This document shows positions 27,259 to 35,182 of a stretch of 64,000 nt of DNA, one piece after another; the stretch's first letter is position 1, and every line of letters starts with the position of its first letter. Location: positions 164,322 to 228,321 of the forward strand of contig JAIELX010000033.1 of the NCBI GenBank assembly GCA_019752635.1, given 5' to 3'. Origin of the DNA: Candidatus Obscuribacterales bacterium. Its GTDB lineage: Bacteria; Cyanobacteriota; Vampirovibrionia; Obscuribacterales; Obscuribacteraceae. Both the position numbers and the translations under genes were made by a program. The notes beneath the pieces were generated by a model. The model saw nothing but the letters and a program-made list of their open reading frames with translations, had not been told where the DNA came from and searched no databases.

Positions 27259-28770
27259 TCAGCGGAATTCTTTGCTGAATTGTTCGTTTAGTTCGTCCAC
27301 AAGCTTTTGAATTGGTGCTTTGTCAGAGGATGGACTGAGTTCCTTGAGCGCCGCCTCGGCGAGGTCTAGCTGCTGCTGCGTCTTGGCCCGCTGATGTTTC
27401 TTAAGGTACTCCCAGCCGATTCGGAGGCGCAGGCGCGCGACTCTTTCGTAATGATTTTCGTGATGGGTGCGTGCGAGTAATGGGGATATAGTGGAGAGCG
27501 TGCTGTCAGCTCTTCCTGGCTCCCTGCGTCGCACGAGTAATAGAGTTAGCAGGTAGCGCGCCTCTGCGTGGTCAGAAGCCTGCTTGGTGAGTAGAGGCTC
27601 CTTCAGCGACTTAGGTTCAGCAGGCGCAGGTGTTAATGCTGCCTCGATTTGTGCGAGTTTGAGAGTGAAGTCGTCGAACAATTTTCTTTTAAACCTGTCC
27701 CATGTGGTCCGGTGCAAGGTCTGGAACAGCTTATGTCGATGTTCATACTCCGCCTCCGTTTTGGCCGATGAGGAGCTTGATGTAAGAGGTGCCAACCGGG
27801 CGATGATTTTGCCCAGTTCAATTTCTGCCTGATCTGATTTTCCATCTTGTTGCTCGCAAATTTGAATCTGCGCAAGTCGTAGTTTCAGTTCAGTCACCTC
27901 ATCGAGCGCGCCGCTCCCTCGTGCCGCAGCTATAGCTTGCTCAATTGACGCGTTGGCTGCTGTCAGACTGGGCGCAGTCTTTGTCTGCATGCAGTGTTCC
28001 AACCAGGTCTGCCAACTTCCTAATAGCTCGTTCGAGGAATCATCGATTTGTGATAGAGGAATCAAAATCTGTGCCGCGTCGCTGAGGTGCCCGGTGGCCG
28101 AAAGCACATCTGCCTCAACTCGCAGCTTGGCGCAGCAAACCCGATACTTATCACGAAGGCGCGGCGGGAGGGGTTTGCGGCCAAAGTCGGCTCGGAACTC
28201 GCACATTTGCGCCAGCAAATCACGCGATGCTCCAAGCAGCATTAACGCATCAAGCAGCTGCACTGTTTTATCCACGTACAGTTTGGTGCCTTGCGGAAAG
28301 AGTTTTTTCCAATAGGCGAAAGCTTTTCGATGTGAGGTCGCAGACTCCGCAGGCAACTTCATGCTTGTTTGGAGTGCGGCTCTACGGCGCCAGTAGCGAA
28401 CCATGAGAAGTGAATCTTTTACAGTTGAGTTACTTATAGATTGCTCGACTTCGTCGAGGACTACTTTTGCTTCGCTCAGCTTGTGATTGCGTCGCATCGA
28501 TTCGGCCAGGGCAAGCTTCAAATCAAGAAGAGGCTCCGAATCTGGTTCCGCGCGTTTGAGCATGTCGATAGCGCGCCGATAGTTTTGTTCCGCAGAAAGA
28601 AGCTCGTAGTTGCGCAACGCCGCATTCGCCCGCCGACTAACATCGCGCCAATTGCTTGACTGCTGTTCTGCTCGAACCGAAGATGGAGAGCCTACGTGTA
28701 ACCAAATTAAAGACAGGACGCAAATTTGCTTTAAAGCTATAGTGCGGAGCGACGTGTCGGTTTTCGACAT
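27259..28770 (-). CDS. Exported tetratricopeptide-repeat protein
   Basis: 503 residues from 28770. The start is chosen because it gives a signal peptide (ICVLSLIWLHVGSPSSVRA); a longer frame to 28890 adds 40 basic residues without a good start site. Several TPR-like helical pairs can be seen: NAALRNYELLSAEQNYRRA (~46), DLKLALAESMRRNHKLSEA, and KHQRAKTQQQLDLAEAALKE near the end. It shares an operon with the kinase (9 bp gap), so it may feed the kinase's sensor from the periplasm; this is inference. Confidence 0.75.
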   Translation of the reverse strand: MSKTDTSLRTIALKQICVLSLIWLHVGSPSSVRAEQQSSNWRDVSRRANAALRNYELLSAEQNYRRAIDMLKRAEPDSEPLLDLKLALAESMRRNHKLSEAKVVLDEVEQSISNSTVKDSLLMVRYWRRRAALQTSMKLPAESATSHRKAFAYWKKLFPQGTKLYVDKTVQLLDALMLLGASRDLLAQMCEFRADFGRKPLPPRLRDKYRVCCAKLRVEADVLSATGHLSDAAQILIPLSQIDDSSNELLGSWQTWLEHCMQTKTAPSLTAANASIEQAIAAARGSGALDEVTELKLRLAQIQICEQQDGKSDQAEIELGKIIARLAPLTSSSSSAKTEAEYEHRHKLFQTLHRTTWDRFKRKLFDDFTLKLAQIEAALTPAPAEPKSLKEPLLTKQASDHAEARYLLTLLLVRRREPGRADSTLSTISPLLARTHHENHYERVARLRLRIGWEYLKKHQRAKTQQQLDLAEAALKELSPSSDKAPIQKLVDELNEQFSKEFR

Positions 28771-29048
28771 CAGGACTGGTCCGCGTTTTAACGTGCGCAA
28801 GCGGGGGAGTGAGGCTAACTGCGATGTTTTTACACTGACCATAGGGTTACTTGTGACGTGACGCCGCCAAATGTCCAATCGCTGACACATTCGTCGAGAA
28901 CGAGATTATCACGGAACGAATCGCTCGCCAATTGGCGGCACAGCTCCTCAACAATGTCCCCCTCAGAATCACTGCTCGAGCAGCACTTGATATCTCTGCG
29001 CTGAGCTCGTTTTTAGTATCATTCATTGTAAGCATCAGAGGAACCATT

Positions 29049-29747
29049 ATGTCCAAGATTCTAATTGTCGACGACGACAAATCACTGCTAGCTTCAGTAG
29101 ACGAAGTGCTTGCGGGACATGGTTATCTGGTGGATAAGGCAGAGGATCCGCGTTTAGCTGATGAAATGCTGAAGGCTTCTCCCTATGATCTGCTGATACT
29201 CGATTGGAATCTGCCGCAGATGACCGGCATAGAATTTCTGAAGCGAATTCGAACGGCGGGAATACAGTCGCCCGTTCTAATGCTTACCGGCATGGATCAC
29301 ATCGATAATAAAGAGACCGGACTTAACTCAGGAGCGGATGACTATCTCACGAAGCCATTCAACTCAAGAGAACTGGTTGCTCGGGTTCGGGCACTACTTC
29401 GTCGACCATCGGTTGTTGTTGATACATCGGACTTAGAGATGAACGGCGTGTATCTGAGCACGAAGACCTTACAGGTAAAATTTCACGGCAATGACCTTAA
29501 GCTAACTAAGCAAGAGTTTCACTTGCTCGAGTTTCTCATGCGCAACAAAGATCAGGTTTTCAACTCAGAGATGCTGGTCGAACGCGCATGGTCCACCATG
29601 GCGGAATCTTCGCCGGATACCGTTCGGGTACATCTTTCGCGGCTTCGAAAAAAGATGGAAGCTACCGGTCACCCGTGTCCGTTTCGAACGGTATTTGGTC
29701 AAGGATACGCATTCATGTCGGTGCCCTCGGAAGGTGACAAGACTTAG
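29049..29747 (+). CDS. OmpR/PhoB-family response regulator
   Basis: 232 residues. Receiver domain with acidic pair VDDD at the N-terminus, phospho-acceptor Asp in LLILDWNLPQMTG, conserved Thr/Ser region VLMLTGMDH and Lys in DYLTKPFN. A winged-helix DNA-binding domain follows (LTKQEFHLLEFLMRNKDQVF, DTVRVHLSRLRKKM). I start at 29049 (AGAGG before the ATG); the longer frame adds 39 unrelated residues. Divergent from the TPR/kinase operon, with 278 bp between start codons for shared regulation. Confidence 0.93.
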   Translation: MSKILIVDDDKSLLASVDEVLAGHGYLVDKAEDPRLADEMLKASPYDLLILDWNLPQMTGIEFLKRIRTAGIQSPVLMLTGMDHIDNKETGLNSGADDYLTKPFNSRELVARVRALLRRPSVVVDTSDLEMNGVYLSTKTLQVKFHGNDLKLTKQEFHLLEFLMRNKDQVFNSEMLVERAWSTMAESSPDTVRVHLSRLRKKMEATGHPCPFRTVFGQGYAFMSVPSEGDKT

Positions 29748-29865
29748 GTTAAGGGCTGCCTTGAGGGCGGCGAAATTACGGCAATTGAGTCCGTTTACGA
29801 CATCGTAACACCTCCGGAAGTAAGCTGTGCTCAAGTTGAGTGCAGCAAGTCGGGAGGGTACGAAA

Positions 29866-30189
29866 ATGGAAAATATTCAAGCACATCGTCATGCTCAAAA
29901 AGTGCGCAGCGTAGCAGCCAACGCGGAGAATATGGCTAGCTTGCGAAAAGTGTCCCGCGAGCAGGAGAATTGCGAACGCCCGTTTCACGTGCGGGTTCTG
30001 GCAGAGTTATCAGCGATTGCCACGGCTTTCATGTTACCGAAAAACCAGCATCTCAACGCGAGCATGTGCAAGTATTACGGACACATAATCGACAAGAAAA
30101 ACTGGGGCAAGGGATCGCCCAACTGTCAGGATTGCGGCGCTGTAATCAAGTCAAAAGACGAGCTTCGCGGCTCGACAGCTAAAGCATAA
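29866..30189 (+). CDS. Small hypothetical protein with zinc-ribbon-like C-terminus
   Basis: 107 residues from ATG at 29866, preceded by GGGAGGG. The C-terminal part CKYYGHIIDKKNWGKGSPNC followed by QDCGAVIKS has a CxxC knuckle plus an earlier cysteine and histidine, suggesting zinc binding. The N-terminal half is helical. No family recognised. Confidence 0.5.
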   Translation: MENIQAHRHAQKVRSVAANAENMASLRKVSREQENCERPFHVRVLAELSAIATAFMLPKNQHLNASMCKYYGHIIDKKNWGKGSPNCQDCGAVIKSKDELRGSTAKA

Positions 30190-30243
30190 GGACAAGGCCG
30201 AGACAGCTCAATGATTGCGTGACGGAGTTAGGAGGGTGGTACT

Positions 30244-30876
30244 ATGAAACTCGTTAATAAGAACGGTCGGTTGGCGCTTGCTTCTGATGCTGCCACTGAT
30301 GCAATTGCTGCGCCTATGCACGGAGACTGGGGCTTCAACAGTGGTGAATCTTCAATTGCCGCGTTAATTGAGGATTCGCCAGCCCCTAAGCGATTTCAGC
30401 GATCGGGCGAAAGACTCAAGCGAGAAACCCTTACCGGTATGAAATCATCAGCTACCACCATCAGCATCACTGATAAGTGGACACGGACATGTAAATCCTT
30501 TCAGTCTCAGACCATAGTTGAGGACATGATTTTTAGCGTTCGCTTTTCCGTCGGGATGGGACGCACGGGATTCCTCGAACAAAGTACGGTCCGGAAGGAA
30601 ATTGTGTGCTGGGTCTATACTATCTTGTTGATAATTTTCGCGGTGGCGATGGTAGTCGCGAATATTGAATCCACCGGTGCTAAGAGCGAAAGGTTATCGG
30701 TCACCAGCGCAGCATCACTGACGGTGCCGGTAGCACCGCAAGAACCGAATGGACTTCCAGAGCAGGTGCCAGTGGTATCACAAGCATCCTCATATGGTCA
30801 GGCTCCGTTTGTTCTGCCAGAACCTACGCCAGCCAAAAGCAGCGAGCATTCAAGCGATAAGCCAAAGCAAGATTAG
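30244..30876 (+). CDS. Single-TM hypothetical protein
   Basis: 210 residues, RBS GGAGGG 8 bp before ATG. A ~120-residue N-terminal region rich in Ser/Lys/Thr, one TM helix at ~121-143 (VCWVYTILLIIFAVAMVVAN), then a proline-rich tail that would be outside. Follows the zinc-ribbon-like gene by 54 bp. Function unknown. Confidence 0.5.
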   Translation: MKLVNKNGRLALASDAATDAIAAPMHGDWGFNSGESSIAALIEDSPAPKRFQRSGERLKRETLTGMKSSATTISITDKWTRTCKSFQSQTIVEDMIFSVRFSVGMGRTGFLEQSTVRKEIVCWVYTILLIIFAVAMVVANIESTGAKSERLSVTSAASLTVPVAPQEPNGLPEQVPVVSQASSYGQAPFVLPEPTPAKSSEHSSDKPKQD

Positions 30877-31083
30877 CAACACCATGATCCGCCAGGTCGC
30901 GATTAAGCTGGAGCAGAGCGGCACAGGTCAGCGGTTCGGCCATCACGGCACTAAAAAACGCTTTGCCGAGATGCAAAATTAGTCAGTACTAATTAGATCT
31001 CTTCCTTTAACGGCTTCAGGAATTAAATCGCAAACTGCAAGCCCCACATGCGACAGTGACTGCTGCGAAGACTGCGTTGCTAC

Positions 31084-32532
31084 TCAGGATTGCAGCTCGA
31101 TTTCACCCGGTCTCCAGGTTTTATTGAACCACGGCTCCAGCGGACTATAGAGGCGAAGTATCATGAACCATCCCTTGCCTGGAATCGTCTGAACCCAATT
31201 GTTTTCCATTCCCGGAGGTGCGTCGGGGCCGAAGTAGACATCGACTGAGCCATCATCATTGATTTTAATCTCTTTGTTCTGACTCGTAACACTCGGCGCC
31301 TTCTGATCGGTCTGAAGCATTGAACGCGTCTGATTATCATAAACAATGACCGACCAGAAATCTTTTACCGGAATGTTCGGAGGCAAGTGCAGCTTGTAGC
31401 TTCTGCCGCCATCAAACGGTGCGCCATTGGCATCTTGCACTGACCAGGGGTACTGCGAGCCACATCCCACCATCTTAACTTCCATAGCAGGCGTGACGCC
31501 GGTGGCGAAGTAATAGTAGAACGCCGCTCCATCCAAGTTGCTGACACCAGGCGCGACCTCGAATTTGTACCCCCCAAAAAACGGCAGACGCCAACCACTA
31601 CCTGGATAGAAATAGGCCTCCTGTGAGCGAATCTTGAAAGCGATGGTCCTCGCAGTAACGGCACCAATATTGGCGGCATCGGTCAGGATTTCCTTCATTC
31701 GCTCATCGGGCTCAAACGCTCGCCCTTTCACAATACCGATTGAAGCAAAGAGTCCCAGGGTGGTGGCATCCGAGCCTTCGGCAGGCTCCTCCTGAATCAC
31801 CTGGTTCAACAAACCCCAAAACGAGTAGTCTCCGGGCGCAACGAAGTTGGCTGGAATCTCAGAAGCATTCACAAATTTCATGGCAGGAGGATTCGCGGCG
31901 TTGGACAGGTTATAGATGCGCAGACTTTTCTTTACCGAGTCAACTCCGGGTTTACTTGAACCGTCAACAAGAAAAGCACGAAATACCAGCCAGTTACCAT
32001 ACGTGCTCGACCGAACGACATGATATCCCGCAGGAACATCCCCCTCGAAACCAGGCGGCAAAAGTAGATACTTGCCGCCTGCGCCCTTATCAGCCCCCGT
32101 TAAGCCCACGTCGGCTACCCACTTGTACCAGAAGTCATTAATCAGTCCGAGCACACGCGGAGGAATTTCAACCACCAGGGGGCCTTTTCTAGTGTCAACC
32201 CAAATGAAGTTGTAAATCGTGTTATCGTTGGCAGTTAGTTCAACGGTACGGGGATCGACAAGTCCTTCCCAGATTACGTCGGTCTGATTATCGGGGCCGA
32301 ATCCGCGTAAGGCATCGCGCATACCGGCCTGGTTGACTATCGGAATAGCCAATAGATAGGCTTGAAGAGCCCTGGAACGATCCAGATTGTCGTAAATCTT
32401 CTCCACTGTTTGGTCCGATGGATAGCCATAGTTCAAGTTCAAGGTGCCAATCGACGACTCGATCTTGTCCGGAACAGCCACACCTGGCGCCACCGGCGTA
32501 GTCATCTTGAAACACTTTGCTTCTGCGGTCAT
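31084..32532 (-). CDS. DUF1254/DUF1214-domain protein
   Basis: 482 residues. The DUF1254 region has TVEKIYDNLDRSRALQAYLL, DRSRALQAYLLAIPIVNQAG and DTRKGPLVVEIPPRV; the DUF1214 C-terminal region has NDDGSVDVYFGPDAPPG and GKGWFMILRLYSPLEPWFNK. Neither a signal peptide nor a TM helix is visible, whereas many relatives are exported. Family members occur widely and their role is unclear; some are linked to lipid or hydrocarbon metabolism. Alone on its strand between divergent genes. Confidence 0.85.
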   Translation of the reverse strand: MTAEAKCFKMTTPVAPGVAVPDKIESSIGTLNLNYGYPSDQTVEKIYDNLDRSRALQAYLLAIPIVNQAGMRDALRGFGPDNQTDVIWEGLVDPRTVELTANDNTIYNFIWVDTRKGPLVVEIPPRVLGLINDFWYKWVADVGLTGADKGAGGKYLLLPPGFEGDVPAGYHVVRSSTYGNWLVFRAFLVDGSSKPGVDSVKKSLRIYNLSNAANPPAMKFVNASEIPANFVAPGDYSFWGLLNQVIQEEPAEGSDATTLGLFASIGIVKGRAFEPDERMKEILTDAANIGAVTARTIAFKIRSQEAYFYPGSGWRLPFFGGYKFEVAPGVSNLDGAAFYYYFATGVTPAMEVKMVGCGSQYPWSVQDANGAPFDGGRSYKLHLPPNIPVKDFWSVIVYDNQTRSMLQTDQKAPSVTSQNKEIKINDDGSVDVYFGPDAPPGMENNWVQTIPGKGWFMILRLYSPLEPWFNKTWRPGEIELQS

Positions 32533-32781
32533 TCTTTAGTCTCCTTCGGGCTCAACAGTCGACCTGACAGTTAAATGTGAGGTCCCCATATGTTACTGCA
32601 ATTTCTGTCCTTTTCCGGGCCCCTGCTTGGTTGTTGAATGGGAATTGCCAAAACTGATTCGTGATCCTCATGCCTCAGCAGTCTCAAAGCTGAGTATGAA
32701 CAACACACACTGTCGAGCAGACTAAGGCAAATATCATGAGCGCCGTCCTGTAACCGCGCCGTCCCTATGCTAAATTAGGGT

Positions 32782-33894
32782 GTGCAAAACGCGACTATTA
32801 TCCTCGTTATTGGCGTTATGTCCCTCGTTTCCGCGCCACTGCATGCGGTGGCAGCACACTCCCGCGAAGCGAAAATTGACATTTCAAGTTATCCTGCCAA
32901 ACCGTGGCCTTTCGGAATGGTTTGGATTCCCGGCGGCAGTTTTGTTATGGGTGGGCAAGGCACATCTGCTCGCGCCGATGAATATCCTGTGCATACAGTA
33001 CGCGTCGATGGATTCTGGATGGACAAGACAGAGGTGACTAACCATGAGTTTGCCAAATTTGTCGAGGCTACCGGATACGTGACCACAGCCGAGCGCAAGC
33101 CGAACCGGGAAGAGTTGAGGCGGCAACTTCCCGAAGGTACGGCGATACCTTCTGCTGACCAGCTGAAACCGGGGTCCTTGGTCTTTACACCGACTAAGGC
33201 CCCGGTAAGTCTCGAAGACTATCGCCAATGGTGGAAGTGGAGCGAGGGTGCCAGCTGGAAATGTCCATCCGGTCCCAAAAGCTCAATCAAAGGCAAGGGC
33301 GCGTTTCCAGTGGTGCACGTCTCCTATACCGATGCTGAGGCTTACTGCAAATGGGCACACAAGCGCCTGCCGACTGAAGCCGAATGGGAATTCGCCGCTC
33401 GCGGCGGAACCGAAGGGCAGCCTTATGCATCGGGTTGCGCGATGCCGTCACACAAACAAATCAACTCATGGCAAGGCGCATTTCCCTACAAGAACACGAC
33501 AAAAGATGGATATGCCTTGGCGGCCCCGGTACAGACATATCCAGCCAATGCCTACGGCGTGTACGAAATTATCGGCAATGTCTGGGAGTGGTGCCATGAC
33601 TGGTACCGAAGCGACTACTACAAAGAATTACTGTCCACTCACCCGGGCACGGTCGTAAACCCTCAGGGACCCGAGTCTGGCTATGATGCACGACAACCGA
33701 CCGGGCCCAAACGCGTACAACGCGGGGGGTCTTTCTTGTGCAATGAGCAATTCTGTTCGAGTTATAGACCGTCTGCGCGCATGTGTTCCTCACCCGACAC
33801 AAGCGCGCAGCATGTGGGCTTTCGTTGTGTAATGTCCGACGCCGAGTGGCGAGAAGCCTCAGCAAAAGAAACTACGAAGTTGAGAAACTGGTGA
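32782..33894 (+). CDS. Formylglycine-generating enzyme (sulfatase-modifying factor)
   Basis: 370 residues from GTG; signal peptide at 1-25. The FGE-sulfatase fold is clear: WIPGGSFVMGG, DEYPVHTVRVDGFWMDKTEV, RLPTEAEWEFAARGG, NVWEWCHDWY. Two cysteines in GGSFLCNEQFCSSYRPSAR (C320 and C325) match the copper-binding catalytic pair of true FGEs, and GFRC closes the domain. It oxidises the cysteine of a CxPxR motif in sulfatases to formylglycine; a sulfatase with CSPTR is encoded 1.3 kb away. Unlike bacterial cytosolic FGEs this one carries an export signal, so it may act outside the cytoplasm. Confidence 0.9.
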   Translation: MQNATIILVIGVMSLVSAPLHAVAAHSREAKIDISSYPAKPWPFGMVWIPGGSFVMGGQGTSARADEYPVHTVRVDGFWMDKTEVTNHEFAKFVEATGYVTTAERKPNREELRRQLPEGTAIPSADQLKPGSLVFTPTKAPVSLEDYRQWWKWSEGASWKCPSGPKSSIKGKGAFPVVHVSYTDAEAYCKWAHKRLPTEAEWEFAARGGTEGQPYASGCAMPSHKQINSWQGAFPYKNTTKDGYALAAPVQTYPANAYGVYEIIGNVWEWCHDWYRSDYYKELLSTHPGTVVNPQGPESGYDARQPTGPKRVQRGGSFLCNEQFCSSYRPSARMCSSPDTSAQHVGFRCVMSDAEWREASAKETTKLRNW

Positions 33895-33901
33895 ACGCTC
33901 T

Positions 33902-34282
33902 GTGACAAACAGCACCGAAAAACCTCTTGATCTGGCCAGTGTTCGCACGACATTGGCATTGGATCGCACCTTGTTCGCCTCCATTCGCACGGCTTTGTCG
34001 CTTACGGGGTTTGGTTTTACCCTTGCGAAATTCGTTCACGACCTGATCGCCAAAGGCACTCTCCATGGAGTGCAACCGATCTATCCACGTCAGGTTGGTT
34101 TTGCGCTGATGGGATTTGGATTACTCACCGTTATAGGCGGCGCCATTGAGTACGTTCGCGTTGGACGAAGGATCGGTTACACCGGCTTCGTTTGGTCAAT
34201 TTCGCTTATCACGGCTATCGGTATCGCCCTCCTGGGTCTATACCTGATGTGGAGCTTGGGGCAAGAACTTGCCCCGCTTTAG
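33902..34282 (+). CDS. DUF202 (YidH-type) membrane protein
   Basis: 126 residues from GTG. The sequence DRTLFASIRTALSLTGFGFT is the family signature (R-T-x-L-A-x-x-R-T), with three TM helices (~35-60, ~67-90, ~97-120). Function unknown. It starts 7 bp after the FGE stop and ends overlapping the convergent DUF4239 gene by 4 bp. Confidence 0.8.
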   Translation: MTNSTEKPLDLASVRTTLALDRTLFASIRTALSLTGFGFTLAKFVHDLIAKGTLHGVQPIYPRQVGFALMGFGLLTVIGGAIEYVRVGRRIGYTGFVWSISLITAIGIALLGLYLMWSLGQELAPL

Positions 34283-35076
34283 TTCTTGTGCATGATCGTG
34301 CCCACGTTCAAGAACTTTTTCATATCAGCGCAATTCACTTCAAATTGCTCGGGCGTGAGTCCGCCATGGACATTAAATGGACGACTGAGCATGTTTAAGA
34401 CGCCAAAGTTGGCGCCGAGAACGATGGCCGCAAAGGCGACTAGTACGTTTTGCATTCTTGTCGGCTTGCCTTCCACGTACAAATAGGTGTTGAACATCAT
34501 TACTATGCTGCAGAGCCACAACATAGGCATCAATTGGCGTATCCATTTGCTGGTTATGGCTACTGACCGTGCTCGCCGATCATCTCCCACTTCGCGCAAA
34601 GAACTCAGAAGTTCGCTCTGAATGTTTGAGCTATTGTTTGTCTCTGCGCTCAGCCCAATGATCTCGTCATTTAGTCTCAGGTAAGTTCTTGTCAAACCAT
34701 CCGACAATTTGCCTTCACGCATAAGCGGCCACTCTTCTTTGCTTACCAATTCGCAGTAATCGATGCAGATTTTTTGAATCGCAAGCGCGTTTGCCTCAGG
34801 GAGCGCACGCGACAGTCTGAAGATTTCGCCGATGCTTGACGCCTCAGAATCGACGCAAGCCTCCAGTGATTTGTATTCATCCGCGGCGCTGGAGATGACG
34901 AATCCGAGCACGATAGAAAGCAACGTACCGATGATACCTGTCGTACTGCTTATAAAATTGATGTTCTCTTGCAATTCACAAACAGGCAGTACTTTGTGTC
35001 CGAAACGAAGCCCCACCAGCGCAAGGAAAACTGCGACTACAATCCACAGACTGACTTCAGGGACCGAGGTTAACAT
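34279..35076 (-). CDS. DUF4239 (bestrophin-like) membrane protein
   Basis: 265 residues with four TM helices (~8-25, ~45-65, ~185-205, ~210-230). Characteristic pieces are ISSTTGIIGTLLSIVLGFVI, DEYKSLEACVDSEASSIGEI and SIVMMFNTYLYVEGKP. This is the stand-alone form of the domain fused to a substrate-binding protein at 13931-15817. The family is thought to form membrane channels; substrate unknown. Confidence 0.8.
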   Translation of the reverse strand: MLTSVPEVSLWIVVAVFLALVGLRFGHKVLPVCELQENINFISSTTGIIGTLLSIVLGFVISSAADEYKSLEACVDSEASSIGEIFRLSRALPEANALAIQKICIDYCELVSKEEWPLMREGKLSDGLTRTYLRLNDEIIGLSAETNNSSNIQSELLSSLREVGDDRRARSVAITSKWIRQLMPMLWLCSIVMMFNTYLYVEGKPTRMQNVLVAFAAIVLGANFGVLNMLSRPFNVHGGLTPEQFEVNCADMKKFLNVGTIMHKN

Positions 35077-35182
35077 CAGGGGCTCCTAATTGCTTCTCCA
35101 GGCGAGCATTGGAGTTCGGGGCGTCGCAATCGTTCCTCCCCATGGGCTGTCTAAATCGACGACTATCATGCGAAGCAGGGCA